NCBI RefSeq assembly: GCF_000758705.1
Contig: NZ_CP009287.1
Span: 1,240,001-1,304,000 of the forward strand
DNA: 64,000 nucleotides
Source: Paenibacillus graminis
GTDB lineage: Bacteria; Bacillota; Bacilli; Paenibacillales; Paenibacillaceae
Direction: 5' to 3'
Part shown: piece after piece, positions 33,901 to 42,804 of the stretch
Numbering within the stretch: position 1 is the stretch's first letter
Layout of the letters: each line of letters begins with the position of its first letter
The notes under the pieces: generated by a model
Seen by the model: the letters and a program-made list of their open reading frames with translations, nothing else
Told to the model about the DNA's origin: nothing
Databases searched by the model: none
Position numbers and translations under genes: made by a program

Positions 33901-34356
33901 ATGAGTACACAAATCAAAAGTCATACTGAACTGTATGCTGCCTTAAACCGCCAGACCGCAAATTGGACACTGCTGGGAGTGAAGCTGCATCATTACCACT
34001 GGTATGTGAGTGGACCGCAATTCTTCACCCTGCATGCCAGATTTGAAGAGCTGTATACGGAAGCTGCCACATATGTGGATGATCTGGCAGAGCGCCTGCT
34101 GGCTATCGGGGGTCAACCGGCTTCAACGATGACACAATATCTGGCTCTCTCCGAGCTTAAAGAAGCGGCTGGAGGAGAAACGGCACAGGAAATGGTAGCC
34201 CAGCTGATTAAGGATTTTGCTGTTGTGGCCGAAGAACTGAAGAGCACGATCTCAGCTGCGGAAGAACTGAGTGATCAGCCTACTGCCGACCTGCTGACTG
34301 GAATTAGAAACAGCGTGGAGAAATCCGCCTGGATGCTGAATGCATTCTTGGCTTAA
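33901..34356 (+). CDS. dps: Dps-family ferritin-like DNA-protecting protein
   Basis: A 151-residue four-helix ferritin-like protein that stores iron using peroxide and shields DNA during stress. The inter-subunit ferroxidase site is visible as KLHHYHWYVSGPQFFTLHARFEELYTEAATYVDDLAERLLAIGGQP, with the conserved H, D/E and E residues in order. Length fits Dps. It has a strong AGGAGG ribosome site (33887-33892), its own promoter and a PerR-like box, and a terminator behind it. Confidence 0.93.
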   Translation: MSTQIKSHTELYAALNRQTANWTLLGVKLHHYHWYVSGPQFFTLHARFEELYTEAATYVDDLAERLLAIGGQPASTMTQYLALSELKEAAGGETAQEMVAQLIKDFAVVAEELKSTISAAEELSDQPTADLLTGIRNSVEKSAWMLNAFLA

Positions 34357-34427
34357 TCCAGGAATCCGGGGCTCATAGCCCGGCCTTAACGGTTCACTGC
34401 ATCAGAAGATAAGAGATTTGCATACCC

Positions 34428-34463
34428 AAAGAGCGCCACGCGAAGTATTCGCTGGCGCTCTTT
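34428..34463. terminator. Bidirectional terminator between dps and the AIM24 gene
   Basis: AAAGAGCGCCA...TGGCGCTCTTT form an 11-bp perfect stem, extended inside by GCGAA-gta-TTCGC. A/T tails on both sides suit the converging genes. A second weaker hairpin (CCGGGGCT/AGCCCGG, 34365-34383) lies closer to dps. Confidence 0.88.
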
Positions 34464-34486
34464 GGCAATATACAGCCTATCTCAGG

Positions 34487-35191
34487 CTACTTAATGAAGA
34501 CTCCCCCAAAGGGCAGGACCTCACGCAGAAAACGCTTGATAACCCCGTCCTCATTATTGTCGCGTTCGAAGCGGCGGCTCTGGCGTCCAGCCTGAAACAT
34601 CACCGGTCCGTGGCCGGTCATCTTCCAGTGATAGCTCATATGCTGGCTGGCCAAGTGATTGCCGTAGACGGTGAGCTCAAGCTTGGCGTTTTCGGGATAA
34701 GCGATAATACTGCCGGCATCCACATATAGTGGATCAAACGGATGCAGCTCGGCTTCGCATACCGTCCCCTCGGTCAATATGCCGATACTGCCCGGACCGG
34801 AGAACTTAACCTTGATGATATCGCGGGTGACAAGCATATTCTTCATGCTCAGCACCCTTGTCTCCATAGTCACTCCTTTGCTGTAGAAGAACAGATGCCG
34901 GAAATCATAGAGCAGATCGCTTTTTCCGTCCAGCTGGAAGGTTTTAACCCTGTAGCCGGGAGGCAGGGCGGCAACGAAGCGGCAAGGCCCGGTCATATCC
35001 GAGCGGATCAGCTTGCGTTTGCGGTACATACCCTTGACATCCATCAGCCGGTCGGCGCGGCCTGAAGAAGGGCCTTGATAAGCGATAATCTGCTGCGGAT
35101 GCAGCACATGAATTTCCTCGTTTTCTTCAACTGTGAAGGCCACGGCTTGTCCGCTGCCGCTGTCGCCTTCATCCTGGACATCGACGTTCAT
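34487..35191 (-). CDS. AIM24-family (DUF124) protein
   Basis: A 234-residue protein with the beta-barrel AIM24 fold: repeated beta segments HVLHPQQIIAYQGPSS, KNMLVTRDIIKVKFSGPGSIGILTEG, and DPLYVDAGSIIAYPENAKLELTVYG. No signal peptide or membrane helix. The bacterial role is not established; homologues are widely conserved. It follows a membrane-anchored coiled-coil gene after a 24-bp gap on the same strand, so the two are probably one operon. Confidence 0.85.
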   Translation of the reverse strand: MNVDVQDEGDSGSGQAVAFTVEENEEIHVLHPQQIIAYQGPSSGRADRLMDVKGMYRKRKLIRSDMTGPCRFVAALPPGYRVKTFQLDGKSDLLYDFRHLFFYSKGVTMETRVLSMKNMLVTRDIIKVKFSGPGSIGILTEGTVCEAELHPFDPLYVDAGSIIAYPENAKLELTVYGNHLASQHMSYHWKMTGHGPVMFQAGRQSRRFERDNNEDGVIKRFLREVLPFGGVFIK

Positions 35192-35215
35192 AGTTTACAC
35201 TCCCTCATGTACACA

Positions 35216-35683
35216 TCAGCGCAGGCGGTCGCCTTTTCTGGATCTGTGGCGCATGCCAAGGCGCAGCACCCGGATCAGCAGGAAGTAACCGAGTACCAGC
35301 GCAAGTCCGGTAATTACCGTAACTTTAATCCGGTTATAGTAGTTCTCCCTCGCTGTACGGTCATTTTTCAGTTCATCCACCACCTGGCTGAGCTGGCGGT
35401 TCTGCTCCTGCAGGGCCGCATTCTGGGCCTGATAATCAGCCATCTGCTGCAGGGTTTGCCCAAGCTGTTCCTTGGTCTGCTGCAGCTCCTCCGTCGTCTG
35501 TCTGTAGCTTTCCTGCAACTGGTTGACCTCACCCGGAAGCTCCGAGAAGTTCTGCAATCCATTATATAAGTCACTGAAATAATTAGCCTTTGCCGCAGGA
35601 GCGGGAAATATGACTGACAACCCCAGGAGCAGCAATACTGAACATAACAGCTTTGCATAAGTGTGTTTTACTTTTGGCTTCAT
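35216..35683 (-). CDS. Membrane-anchored extracytoplasmic coiled-coil protein
   Basis: A 155-residue protein: signal peptide (LLCSVLLLLGLSVIFPAPAAKA), a heptad-rich coiled coil of about 75 residues (VNQLQESYRQTTEELQQTKE ... LSQVVDELKND), then one transmembrane helix (VTVITGLALVLGYFLLIRVL) and a basic tail RHRSRKGDR. ATG 35683 is preferred over an upstream GTG because that GTG overlaps the AGGTGG ribosome site. The family is not recognised. The topology would place the coil outside the cell. The pairing with the AIM24 gene is the only functional clue. Confidence 0.65.
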   Translation of the reverse strand: MKPKVKHTYAKLLCSVLLLLGLSVIFPAPAAKANYFSDLYNGLQNFSELPGEVNQLQESYRQTTEELQQTKEQLGQTLQQMADYQAQNAALQEQNRQLSQVVDELKNDRTARENYYNRIKVTVITGLALVLGYFLLIRVLRLGMRHRSRKGDRLR

Positions 35684-35946
35684 TTCTGCAATCACCACCT
35701 GGTATAGACTGGGCTTCCTTTTTATTTTAACATAGCTGAACTAGCTTGGCTTGGCATCTGGTGCCGCAGTATGGCGTGATTTGGCGGTTGGGGCGGTATT
35801 TTGTCTAAGCAGAGTTTATAAGTGTTTACCCTGGCGCCAGGGAGGATAACCATATCTACAGGTAATACCGGATAGAGGCTGACATGGTTTCTATTTAAAT
35901 GTAGGAATTTATGAATTATACTTTGTACGGAAAGGGGCTGCATGCT

Positions 35947-36633
35947 ATGAATAAATGGCTCAAAACCCTGCTGTTTCTTGCAGGTTCCGCTTTACTGACC
36001 CGGCTGATTCCTTTTTCCTCTCTGTTCCGCAATCTGGATACCATGTTCCATGAATTTGGCCATGCCCTGGTCACGCTGCTGCTCTCGGGAAGTGTGCTGC
36101 GCATTGAATTGTATGCAGATCATAGCGGAGTAACCTACTCGGCTATAGAAGCTGGCGGGAAAGCGGTTCTGGTATCACTGGCGGGCTATACGCTGGCGTC
36201 ATTATTCTCACTTCTGCTGTTTTATTTGTATAACAGAGGGCGGTATAGATGGGGGCTGCTGCTGGCATCCGGTGTGGCGCTGGTGATGCTTGTCCTGTAT
36301 GTGCGGGGCGGATTCGGAATGCTCTGGCTGGGCGGGTTCATCCTGCTGAATCTGGTGATGCTGTTCGTCTGGCCAAAGGCCGGCAAATATTATTATTTAT
36401 TCCTGGCCTTTCTGACCCTGGAGGAATCTGTCGTGGGTTCACTGTATCTAGTTTCGGCTGCAGCGTTTACCCCAGGACGTGCAGGAGATGCGGCTAATCT
36501 GGCACGGCTTACACCGCTGCCTGCGATTGTCTGGGCGCTTCTGTTTTTTGTATTCTCGCTGTTGTGTGCAAAATGGGCGCTGGGATTTTTTTTCAAGGAG
36601 GAGCGGAGCAGACACAGTCCTGCAAGCTACTAA
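35947..36633 (+). CDS. M50B-like membrane metalloprotease family protein
   Basis: A 228-residue integral membrane protein with about six hydrophobic helices. The zinc motif HEFGH (residues 35-39) lies in TMFHEFGHALVTLLLSGSV, and the later part has membrane segments with a PLPAIVWALLFFVF stretch. This matches the M50 family peptidase-like domain, often annotated as M50B-like. Whether it cleaves proteins in the membrane is not shown. The start at ATG 35947 follows GGAAAGGGG. A strong terminator isolates it. Confidence 0.75.
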   Translation: MNKWLKTLLFLAGSALLTRLIPFSSLFRNLDTMFHEFGHALVTLLLSGSVLRIELYADHSGVTYSAIEAGGKAVLVSLAGYTLASLFSLLLFYLYNRGRYRWGLLLASGVALVMLVLYVRGGFGMLWLGGFILLNLVMLFVWPKAGKYYYLFLAFLTLEESVVGSLYLVSAAAFTPGRAGDAANLARLTPLPAIVWALLFFVFSLLCAKWALGFFFKEERSRHSPASY

Positions 36634-36678
36634 AATGCGTATTTATCGTCATGTTTCGACAAAAGAATGTTCTTTCAC

Positions 36679-36719
36679 AAAGAGGAATTCTCCTTTTAAA
36701 GGAGAGTGCCTCTTTTTTT
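36679..36719 (+). terminator. Rho-independent terminator
   Basis: AAAGAGG and CCTCTTT form an outer stem around an inner CTCC-TTTTAAA-GGAG hairpin, followed by a T run. Confidence 0.85.
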
Positions 36720-36817
36720 GTCGATATTATAGGACCGAACATATATTCCATGACAAGGAGTTGTCCGCCAATATTGGTACATTAATAGAAGACCCAAAAA
36801 AAGAAAGAGGTGGAAAT

Positions 36818-37501
36818 ATGCAAGCAAGTTTTCAGCCCATACTTACGTGGAGCCAGGAACGGGTTTTTGCAGCCGGTGCGCAGAATGTAGTTCTGCTTAT
36901 CGAGTGGAAGGGAATCTCCAATCCTGAGGAATCCCGCAAGCGGACCCGGAAGGTGGTCGCCCGCGAGATTGAACTTAGAATCTGGCTGGAAGCACATGTA
37001 ACCTTCAAGGGATGTCATGGCTGCAACGCAGAAGTCGGGGAGGGGCGTTCTATACTGCTTAAGCTTGGCAAACTATATTCCGAAGCACGGAAATACATCG
37101 CTTTGGAATTCACGATGGCAGCCAAACCGGCCGGGATTCATGAAGTCCTTTGGCTGCAATGGCAATATAAACAGCCTCCGGTAGAACGGATCCGGGAACT
37201 GCCTTTAAAAAAGCTCAGCTTGGAATATACACATCATACAGATGTCCTGTCAGAACGGTGCTGCTTCCACGTCGAGAAACACCTGGAGCTCTTGAAGACG
37301 GAGAAGCTGCTGGAAGAAGCGGCGGTGCAGCGCACCAAAGGCAGCATCGAGACAGAGTTCGAGCATCTTCGGAGACAGGCTGACGATTTACTGCTGCTGG
37401 CGGCCAGGTCCGGAGATATGCAGCTTGTGAAAGAAGCAGAAACAGTGTATAAACAGCTTGACGCAAAGAGCCAAGCCTCGTGGAGGACAGCATCAAGATA
37501 G
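36818..37501 (+). CDS. vWA-like protein lacking the vWA core (putative)
   Basis: A 227-residue protein with an AAAGAGGTGG ribosome site. The N terminus (QPILTWSQERVFAAGAQNVVLLIEWKG) resembles the strand that precedes a von Willebrand A domain. The sequence then jumps to VVAREIELRIWLE, GRSILLKLGKLYSEARKYIALEFTM and a helical tail KGSIETEFEHLRRQADDLLLLAARSGDMQLVKEAE, which resemble the beta-sandwich and C-terminal helices that follow the vWA domain. No MIDAS D-x-S-x-S is present. It may be a natural internal-deletion paralogue. No signal peptide. The homology assignment is from memory of family architecture and is tentative. Confidence 0.4.
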   Translation: MQASFQPILTWSQERVFAAGAQNVVLLIEWKGISNPEESRKRTRKVVAREIELRIWLEAHVTFKGCHGCNAEVGEGRSILLKLGKLYSEARKYIALEFTMAAKPAGIHEVLWLQWQYKQPPVERIRELPLKKLSLEYTHHTDVLSERCCFHVEKHLELLKTEKLLEEAAVQRTKGSIETEFEHLRRQADDLLLLAARSGDMQLVKEAETVYKQLDAKSQASWRTASR

Positions 37502-37655
37502 GGACGGCGGTAATTGTACACAAACCTGCCAGTACATACATAAGCGTATTCATTCATAATCTTAGCGGGGAATAGTTAACAATTAACCGATTTATAATTG
37601 TGGTGGTGTAGTAAAATAGTTCTATTATATTTATTAATTTGAGTTATTACATCAA

Positions 37656-37677
37656 TAGTTATAGATATATATAACTA
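37656..37677. promoter_or_regulatory. Near-perfect AT-rich palindrome before the WYL regulator
   Basis: TAGTTATAGAT and ATATATAACTA are inverted repeats with one mismatch in 11. It lies 53 bp upstream of the regulator gene, in an otherwise featureless AT-rich gap from 37502, and may be an autoregulatory operator. Confidence 0.35.
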
Positions 37678-37729
37678 ATTTATTTAAAATAATGGGTCTA
37701 TTTTACCATGAACTCAAGGGGAACTGAAA

Positions 37730-38695
37730 ATGACAGACCGATTAATCCGGCTAATGCGCATTATTACGCTAGTGCAAGCCAAACCGGGAATTTTAGCCCG
37801 CGAACTGGCGGAACGCTGCGGCAACAGCGAGAGAACGATATACCGGGATATGGATGCGCTCAGCGCCATGCACATCCCTATCATCCATTTGGGACATGGG
37901 AAAGGATACGCTTTTATCGGTAATTTTGCATTATATCCTCTGGATTGGTCGGAAGAAGAATCGGCCGCATTTTCACAGCTGCGGGACATTATGGATGACA
38001 TCAAAAACACACTGCCTCCCAGCTTTGAGAGCGCCTATGAGAAGGTAATGGCCGCAGCCTACAAGCAGAAGGCGGAAAGGGAAGAAACGATGGAGACTGC
38101 CAAAAGAGAAGCTGGACAGCTATGGATGGAAAGAAGCGGGTACCAGGATGAACCGCCGCCCTTTTTAACCGAGGTATTGAACGCCATCATGAAGCAAAAC
38201 AGCATTCTGGCCGACTATAGCGAGAATGCCTATGCTGAAAGAAACATTCAGATTGATCCATACTGCCTTGTTCCCTTGGAAAATCGTTATCATTTAATCG
38301 GTTTTTGTCATCGTTTCGGGATTATCCGGACTTTTCATCTTCATGGGTTCTCGAATGTGAAGCCGACGAATCTTTGGTTTTCCAAAGAGCAGTTTGATTT
38401 GCAGGCCTTTATGGAGCAGAAGTGGTCACTGGACCGGGATAGTCTGCAGGTAGAGTTCAAAATCAGGTTTTCGGAACGGGTGCTGGACCGGATCAAATAC
38501 GAGGATATGTTTGTGAAACCCAACAAGGTGGACCTCCACACCAGGTGCCTGCATTTTAAAGTGGCAATAGAACAGGACATCGGCTTTGTCCGCTGGATTC
38601 TGAATTTTGAAGAAGAGGCCGAAATTATGGAGCCGTTATATTACCGGGAGATGCTGAGAAATCAGTTGGAGAAATGGCTGTCGCTATATAAATAG
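37730..38695 (+). CDS. YafY-type HTH_11/WYL-domain transcriptional regulator
   Basis: A 321-residue regulator. The N-terminal winged helix-turn-helix (about 1-60; RLMRIITLVQAKPGILARELAERC, SERTIYRDMDAL) is followed by a central WYL domain (about 140-225), here with the sequence DPYCLVPLENRYHLIGFCHRFGIIRTFHLHGFSNVKPT, and a C-terminal WCX-type domain. WYL domains sense nucleic acid or small ligands. It is monocistronic, and its target is unknown. Confidence 0.88.
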   Translation: MTDRLIRLMRIITLVQAKPGILARELAERCGNSERTIYRDMDALSAMHIPIIHLGHGKGYAFIGNFALYPLDWSEEESAAFSQLRDIMDDIKNTLPPSFESAYEKVMAAAYKQKAEREETMETAKREAGQLWMERSGYQDEPPPFLTEVLNAIMKQNSILADYSENAYAERNIQIDPYCLVPLENRYHLIGFCHRFGIIRTFHLHGFSNVKPTNLWFSKEQFDLQAFMEQKWSLDRDSLQVEFKIRFSERVLDRIKYEDMFVKPNKVDLHTRCLHFKVAIEQDIGFVRWILNFEEEAEIMEPLYYREMLRNQLEKWLSLYK

Positions 38696-38963
38696 CACAG
38701 TTTTTTCTTTTATTGAGGACTGGAGTTATTCCTATATAAACACTGGTGTTAGTTTTATGTGCAAAAACATCTTGTCTATCCAGAATTTATATAGTAGTGT
38801 TATACCATTAAATAACAATAATGTAGACTTATCCCGATTATCTATCGCCTAATGTAAGGTGTTGGTTATGCTTTATTTCGTCTATGAGGTAATTCATCGT
38901 TCTTCCATTTGACCTTTGTTCAATTTCTATTCGTTCAATTTCCAATAGAAAAGAGGGTTCATT

Positions 38964-39953
38964 GTGGTCCAGCCTATTCTGAAAGTTGAGGAATTGCACA
39001 CCCATTTTTTTACTGAACGCGGCGAAGTGCCGGCAGTGGACGGGGTGGATCTGTACATCAATCCGGGAGAAGTTCTGGGCGTGGTGGGCGAATCGGGCTG
39101 CGGCAAAAGCGTCACTTCGCTATCCATTCTGAAGCTAATTCCTAATCCGCCGGGCAAGATCGTGAGCGGGCGTATTTTGCTGAAGGGTCAGGATATCGTA
39201 CCGCTAAAAGAAAAAGAAATGCGCAAAATCCGCGGCGATGCCGTGGCGATGATTTTTCAGGAGCCGATGACTTCCCTGAACCCGCTGTTTACTGTCGGCC
39301 AGCAAATTATAGAAACCGTCCGGCTGCACCGTGGCCTGTCCAAGAAGGATGCCCGTACCCATGCGGTGGACAGCCTCCGCAAGGTCGGCATTCCCCGGCC
39401 GGAGGCGATTATCGATGAGTATCCGCATCAATTGTCGGGGGGAATGCGGCAGCGGGTGATGATTGCGATGTCGATCTCCTGCAGTCCCGAACTGCTCATT
39501 GCCGATGAGCCGACAACCGCGCTCGATGTTACGATACAGGCACAGATTCTGGACCTGATCCGCAAGCTGAACGAAGAGCAGGGAACTGCCGTTATGCTGA
39601 TTACCCATGATCTTGGGGTGGTGGCGGAAATGTGCCAACGGGTTGCCGTAATGTATGCGGGCAAGGTGGTGGAGGAGGGGTGTGTGCGCGATATTTTTAA
39701 GAATCCTCTGCATCCTTATACCCGGGGGCTGATCCAGTCGGTACCGAGAATGGGCGAAACCAGGGAGCGGCTGTACTCGATTCCCGGCAACGTGCCCATC
39801 TTGAGCGCAGAAATGCAGGGCTGCCGGTTCGCGCCGCGTTGTTCCCATGTGATGGAGCTCTGCCGGCAATCCCTTCCGCAGCTGAAGCTGCAGGAGGATA
39901 ACCACAGCTGCAGATGCTGGCTGCATGATAGTCAACAGGAGGATGCGGTATGA
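38964..39953 (+). CDS. Peptide ABC transporter ATP-binding protein, DppD/OppD-like
   Basis: A 329-residue ATPase: Walker [12 protein letters not shown] signature LSGGMRQRV, Walker [14 protein letters not shown]-loop ITHDLGV, and the oligopeptide-transporter C-terminal iron-sulfur-like cysteine region [15 protein letters not shown] with CRCWL. It powers import of peptides or similar solutes. GTG start after AAGAGGG. Overlaps dppF-like gene by 4 bp. The upstream 260 bp is AT-rich with no clear promoter. Confidence 0.9.
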   Translation: MVQPILKVEELHTHFFTERGEVPAVDGVDLYINPGEVLGVVGESGCGKSVTSLSILKLIPNPPGKIVSGRILLKGQDIVPLKEKEMRKIRGDAVAMIFQEPMTSLNPLFTVGQQIIETVRLHRGLSKKDARTHAVDSLRKVGIPRPEAIIDEYPHQLSGGMRQRVMIAMSISCSPELLIADEPTTALDVTIQAQILDLIRKLNEEQGTAVMLITHDLGVVAEMCQRVAVMYAGKVVEEGCVRDIFKNPLHPYTRGLIQSVPRMGETRERLYSIPGNVPILSAEMQGCRFAPRCSHVMELCRQSLPQLKLQEDNHSCRCWLHDSQQEDAV

Positions 39954-40942
39954 GCGATAACCTGCTGGAGGTCAAAAACCTCAAAAAATATTATCCGGTC
40001 AACAAAGGGTTTTTCAATAAAACTCAAGCTTATGTCAAAGCGGTCGATGATATATCCTTTTCTGTCAGGAAGGGCGAAACCTTTGGCCTTGTGGGTGAAA
40101 GCGGCTGCGGCAAATCAACGACCGGCCGTTCATTGCTTCGTCTGATCGAGCCTACGGCGGGAGAAGTCTGGTTCGAAGGCCGGGATATTACGAAGCTGTC
40201 TATGGAGGAGATGCGCAAGCGCCGGCGGGAGATGCAGATTGTTTTCCAGGACCCGTTCTCTTCCCTCGACCCGCGGTATACCGTGCAGCGTATCCTGGAG
40301 GAGCCGATGATTGTGCATAACGCAGGCAACGCGAAGGAGCGGCGGGCGGCTGTTGAACGGCTGGCCGATGTAGTCGGTCTGGCCAAGGCACATCTTCAGC
40401 GGTACCCGCATCAATTCTCCGGCGGCCAGCGCCAGCGGATCGGGATTGCCAGAGCGCTGTCCCTGCAGCCGAAGCTGATTATCGCTGATGAGCCTGTGTC
40501 TGCCCTTGATGTGTCCATCCAGTCCCAGGTCATCAATCTGATGCAGGATTTACAAAAAGAATTCGGACTAACTTACATATTCATAGCTCATGACCTTAGT
40601 GTGGTGAAGCATATCTGCGACCGTGTTGCCGTGATGTACCTTGGACGGATTGTCGAGATTACCGATAAGAATAAGCTGTATGACCAGCCGGAGCATCCTT
40701 ATACACAAGCGCTGCTGTCAGCGGTTCCGGAACCCGATCCGGATATCCGCAAGGAGCGGGTCATTCTGCAGGGGGAGGTGCCGAGTCCGGCGAATGCGCC
40801 GGCAGGCTGTGCTTTTAATACCCGTTGCCCCCGGGTGATGGATGTCTGCCGTAGTACAAGGCCTCCGCTGCTGGAAACCGGACCCCGGCATCTAACCGCA
40901 TGTCATTTGTATGGCGGAGAGACCCGTACCCATCTGACTTAG
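39950..40942 (+). CDS. Peptide ABC transporter ATP-binding protein, DppF/OppF-like
   Basis: A 330-residue ATPase with GESGCGKST (Walker A), FSGGQRQRIGIARAL (signature), LIIADEPVSALD (Walker B), FIAHDLSVV (H-loop) and the OppF-type tail PAGCAFNTRCPRVMDVC. It pairs with the preceding ATPase to form the heterodimeric motor. ATGA overlap with the upstream gene. Confidence 0.9.
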   Translation: MSDNLLEVKNLKKYYPVNKGFFNKTQAYVKAVDDISFSVRKGETFGLVGESGCGKSTTGRSLLRLIEPTAGEVWFEGRDITKLSMEEMRKRRREMQIVFQDPFSSLDPRYTVQRILEEPMIVHNAGNAKERRAAVERLADVVGLAKAHLQRYPHQFSGGQRQRIGIARALSLQPKLIIADEPVSALDVSIQSQVINLMQDLQKEFGLTYIFIAHDLSVVKHICDRVAVMYLGRIVEITDKNKLYDQPEHPYTQALLSAVPEPDPDIRKERVILQGEVPSPANAPAGCAFNTRCPRVMDVCRSTRPPLLETGPRHLTACHLYGGETRTHLT

Positions 40943-40983
40943 CATGCAGTGAGACTCAATTCTGCAAGCAATCTTGGCCTTGG

Positions 40984-41015
40984 TATATGGCAGCGCTTTG
41001 GCGCGACTCCATATA
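40984..41015 (+). other. Hairpin in the leader of the binding-protein gene
   Basis: TATATGG and CCATATA are a perfect 7-bp pair enclosing a GCGC...GCGC stem. There is no T run. It is probably an mRNA-stabilising or processing structure that lets the binding-protein gene be expressed more than the ATPases. Confidence 0.45.
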
Positions 41016-41057
41016 GAAGTTTTAACACTTTAACGAAAGAAGGGAGTTTTTCAAAGG

Positions 41058-42725
41058 ATGAAGACATGGAGCAGTCTTGCATTGGCAGTAACGCTGGGGG
41101 CGGTTTTGTTCTTAAGCGGCTGCGGAGGTAACAACAACAATGCCGGTACAGAAGCAACAACGGGTTCGAATGCAGCGGCAACCACCGCACCGGAAAGCTC
41201 GCCTGAAGCGGCGGCAACGCAGGATACATTGATCGTAGGACGCGGCGGCGACTCTGCCTCGCTGGACCCGGCCATTGTGACCGACGGTGAATCGCTGAAG
41301 ATCGCCCATCAAGTGTTCGACTCTCTGCTGGAGTACAAACCCGGTACCTCTGAAGTACAAGCTTCACTTGCTGACAGCTGGGAAGTTTCTGCCGACGGTT
41401 TGACCTATACCTTCAAGCTGCATCCGGGTGTGAAGTTCCATGATGGAACGGATTTCGACGCCGAAGCGGTAGTATTCAACTTCACCCGCTGGAGCGATCC
41501 GGCTAGTGAATTCAAATTTGAAGGGGACTCCTTTGATTATTATGATTCCATGTTCGGTCCGGACGGCAGCCGTGTGATCAAGGAAGTGAAGGCTGTGGAT
41601 GCTACAACCGTACAATTTATTTTGAACCAGCCGCAGGCGCCATTCCTGCAGAATATTGCAATGACCTCTTTCGGAATTGCCAGTCCTGCTGCCATTAAGG
41701 AAAAGAAGGAAAACTTCAAGAATGAGCCTGTGGGTACCGGACCTTATGTGTTCAAGGAGTGGAAGCACAATGATTCCATTACACTGGACAAGAATTCCGG
41801 CTACTGGAAAGAAGGGCTTCCTAAGCTGAACAAAGTTATCGTTCGCTCTATTCCGGACAACTCGGCACGCTTCAACGCCCTGCAGAACGGCGAGATTGAT
41901 CTGATGGAGGATCTGAGCCCGGATGATCTGTCCACGCTGGAAGGCAACACTGAACTGCAAAAGATTGAACGTCCGCCGTTCAATGTGTCTTACCTCGGCT
42001 TCAACTTCAAAAAGAAACCTTTCGACAATGTAAAAGTAAGACAGGCGCTGAACTATGCTGTAAATAAACAAGCAATTATCGATGCCTTCTTCTCAGGCCA
42101 GGCAACTGCAGCAGTAAACCCTATGCCTCCATCCCTCTGGGGCTATAACGATGCTGTGAAAGATTATGATTACGATCTGGATAAAGCCAAGGCACTTCTG
42201 GCGGAAGCCGGATATCCTGAGGGCCTCCCGGACCCGGTAACCTTGTATGCCATGCCAGTATCCCGGCCTTACATGCCTGACGGCAAGAAGGTTGCTGAAG
42301 CCATCCAAGCGGATTGGGAAAAGATCGGCGTAAAAACCGTTATTGAATCACCTGAATGGGCGACTTACCTCGATGATACCAAAGCCGGGGAAAAGGATGA
42401 TATCTACATGCTCGGCTGGACGGGCGACAATGGAGACCCGGATAACTTCCTGTACACGCTCCTGGATAAAGATGCTATTCCAGGTAACAACCGCAGCTTC
42501 TACGTAAATGAAGAACTGCATACCCTGCTGATCAATGCCCAGAAGGAAACGGATCAGACCAAACGTTCAGACCTGTACAAGCAGGCGCAGGAAATTATCA
42601 AAGCGGACGCGCCTTGGATTCCACTGGTGCACACCACTCCGCTGCTGGCTGCGAAAGCCAACCTGAAAGGGTATGTTCCAGGTCCGACAGGTACGGAATA
42701 TTACAGCGGAATTTACTTCGAATAG
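41058..42725 (+). CDS. Peptide ABC transporter substrate-binding lipoprotein (SBP family 5)
   Basis: A 555-residue lipoprotein. The signal sequence ends in LFLSGCGG with lipid-acceptor C22, followed by an Asn/Ala/Thr-rich tether. The mature domain has the family-5 landmarks DSASLDPAIVTDGES, SWEVSADGLTYTFKLHPGVKFHDGTDFDAEAVVFNF, GTGPYVFKEWKHND and VRQALNYAVNKQAII. It binds di- or oligopeptides (or another family-5 ligand) at the cell surface. Confidence 0.92.
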   Translation: MKTWSSLALAVTLGAVLFLSGCGGNNNNAGTEATTGSNAAATTAPESSPEAAATQDTLIVGRGGDSASLDPAIVTDGESLKIAHQVFDSLLEYKPGTSEVQASLADSWEVSADGLTYTFKLHPGVKFHDGTDFDAEAVVFNFTRWSDPASEFKFEGDSFDYYDSMFGPDGSRVIKEVKAVDATTVQFILNQPQAPFLQNIAMTSFGIASPAAIKEKKENFKNEPVGTGPYVFKEWKHNDSITLDKNSGYWKEGLPKLNKVIVRSIPDNSARFNALQNGEIDLMEDLSPDDLSTLEGNTELQKIERPPFNVSYLGFNFKKKPFDNVKVRQALNYAVNKQAIIDAFFSGQATAAVNPMPPSLWGYNDAVKDYDYDLDKAKALLAEAGYPEGLPDPVTLYAMPVSRPYMPDGKKVAEAIQADWEKIGVKTVIESPEWATYLDDTKAGEKDDIYMLGWTGDNGDPDNFLYTLLDKDAIPGNNRSFYVNEELHTLLINAQKETDQTKRSDLYKQAQEIIKADAPWIPLVHTTPLLAAKANLKGYVPGPTGTEYYSGIYFE

Positions 42726-42733
42726 TATGCTCC

Positions 42734-42760
42734 GTAAGTATTTCTTGCCGCTGCTGCCTG
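42734..42760 (+). other. Intercistronic hairpin
   Basis: CTTGCCGC pairs with GCGGCAAG across a 10-11 nt loop, between the binding-protein and permease genes, without a T run. It may shield the 3' end of the binding-protein message. Confidence 0.55.
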
Positions 42761-42804
42761 GGGCGGCAAGTGATGCTTAAGGACCTCTGGAAGGTGAGCC
42801 GAAT

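Noticed and set aside
36479..36817. A longer start for the vWA-like gene
   Set aside because: The extension crosses the M50 gene end and a strong terminator; ATG 36818 has a good ribosome site.
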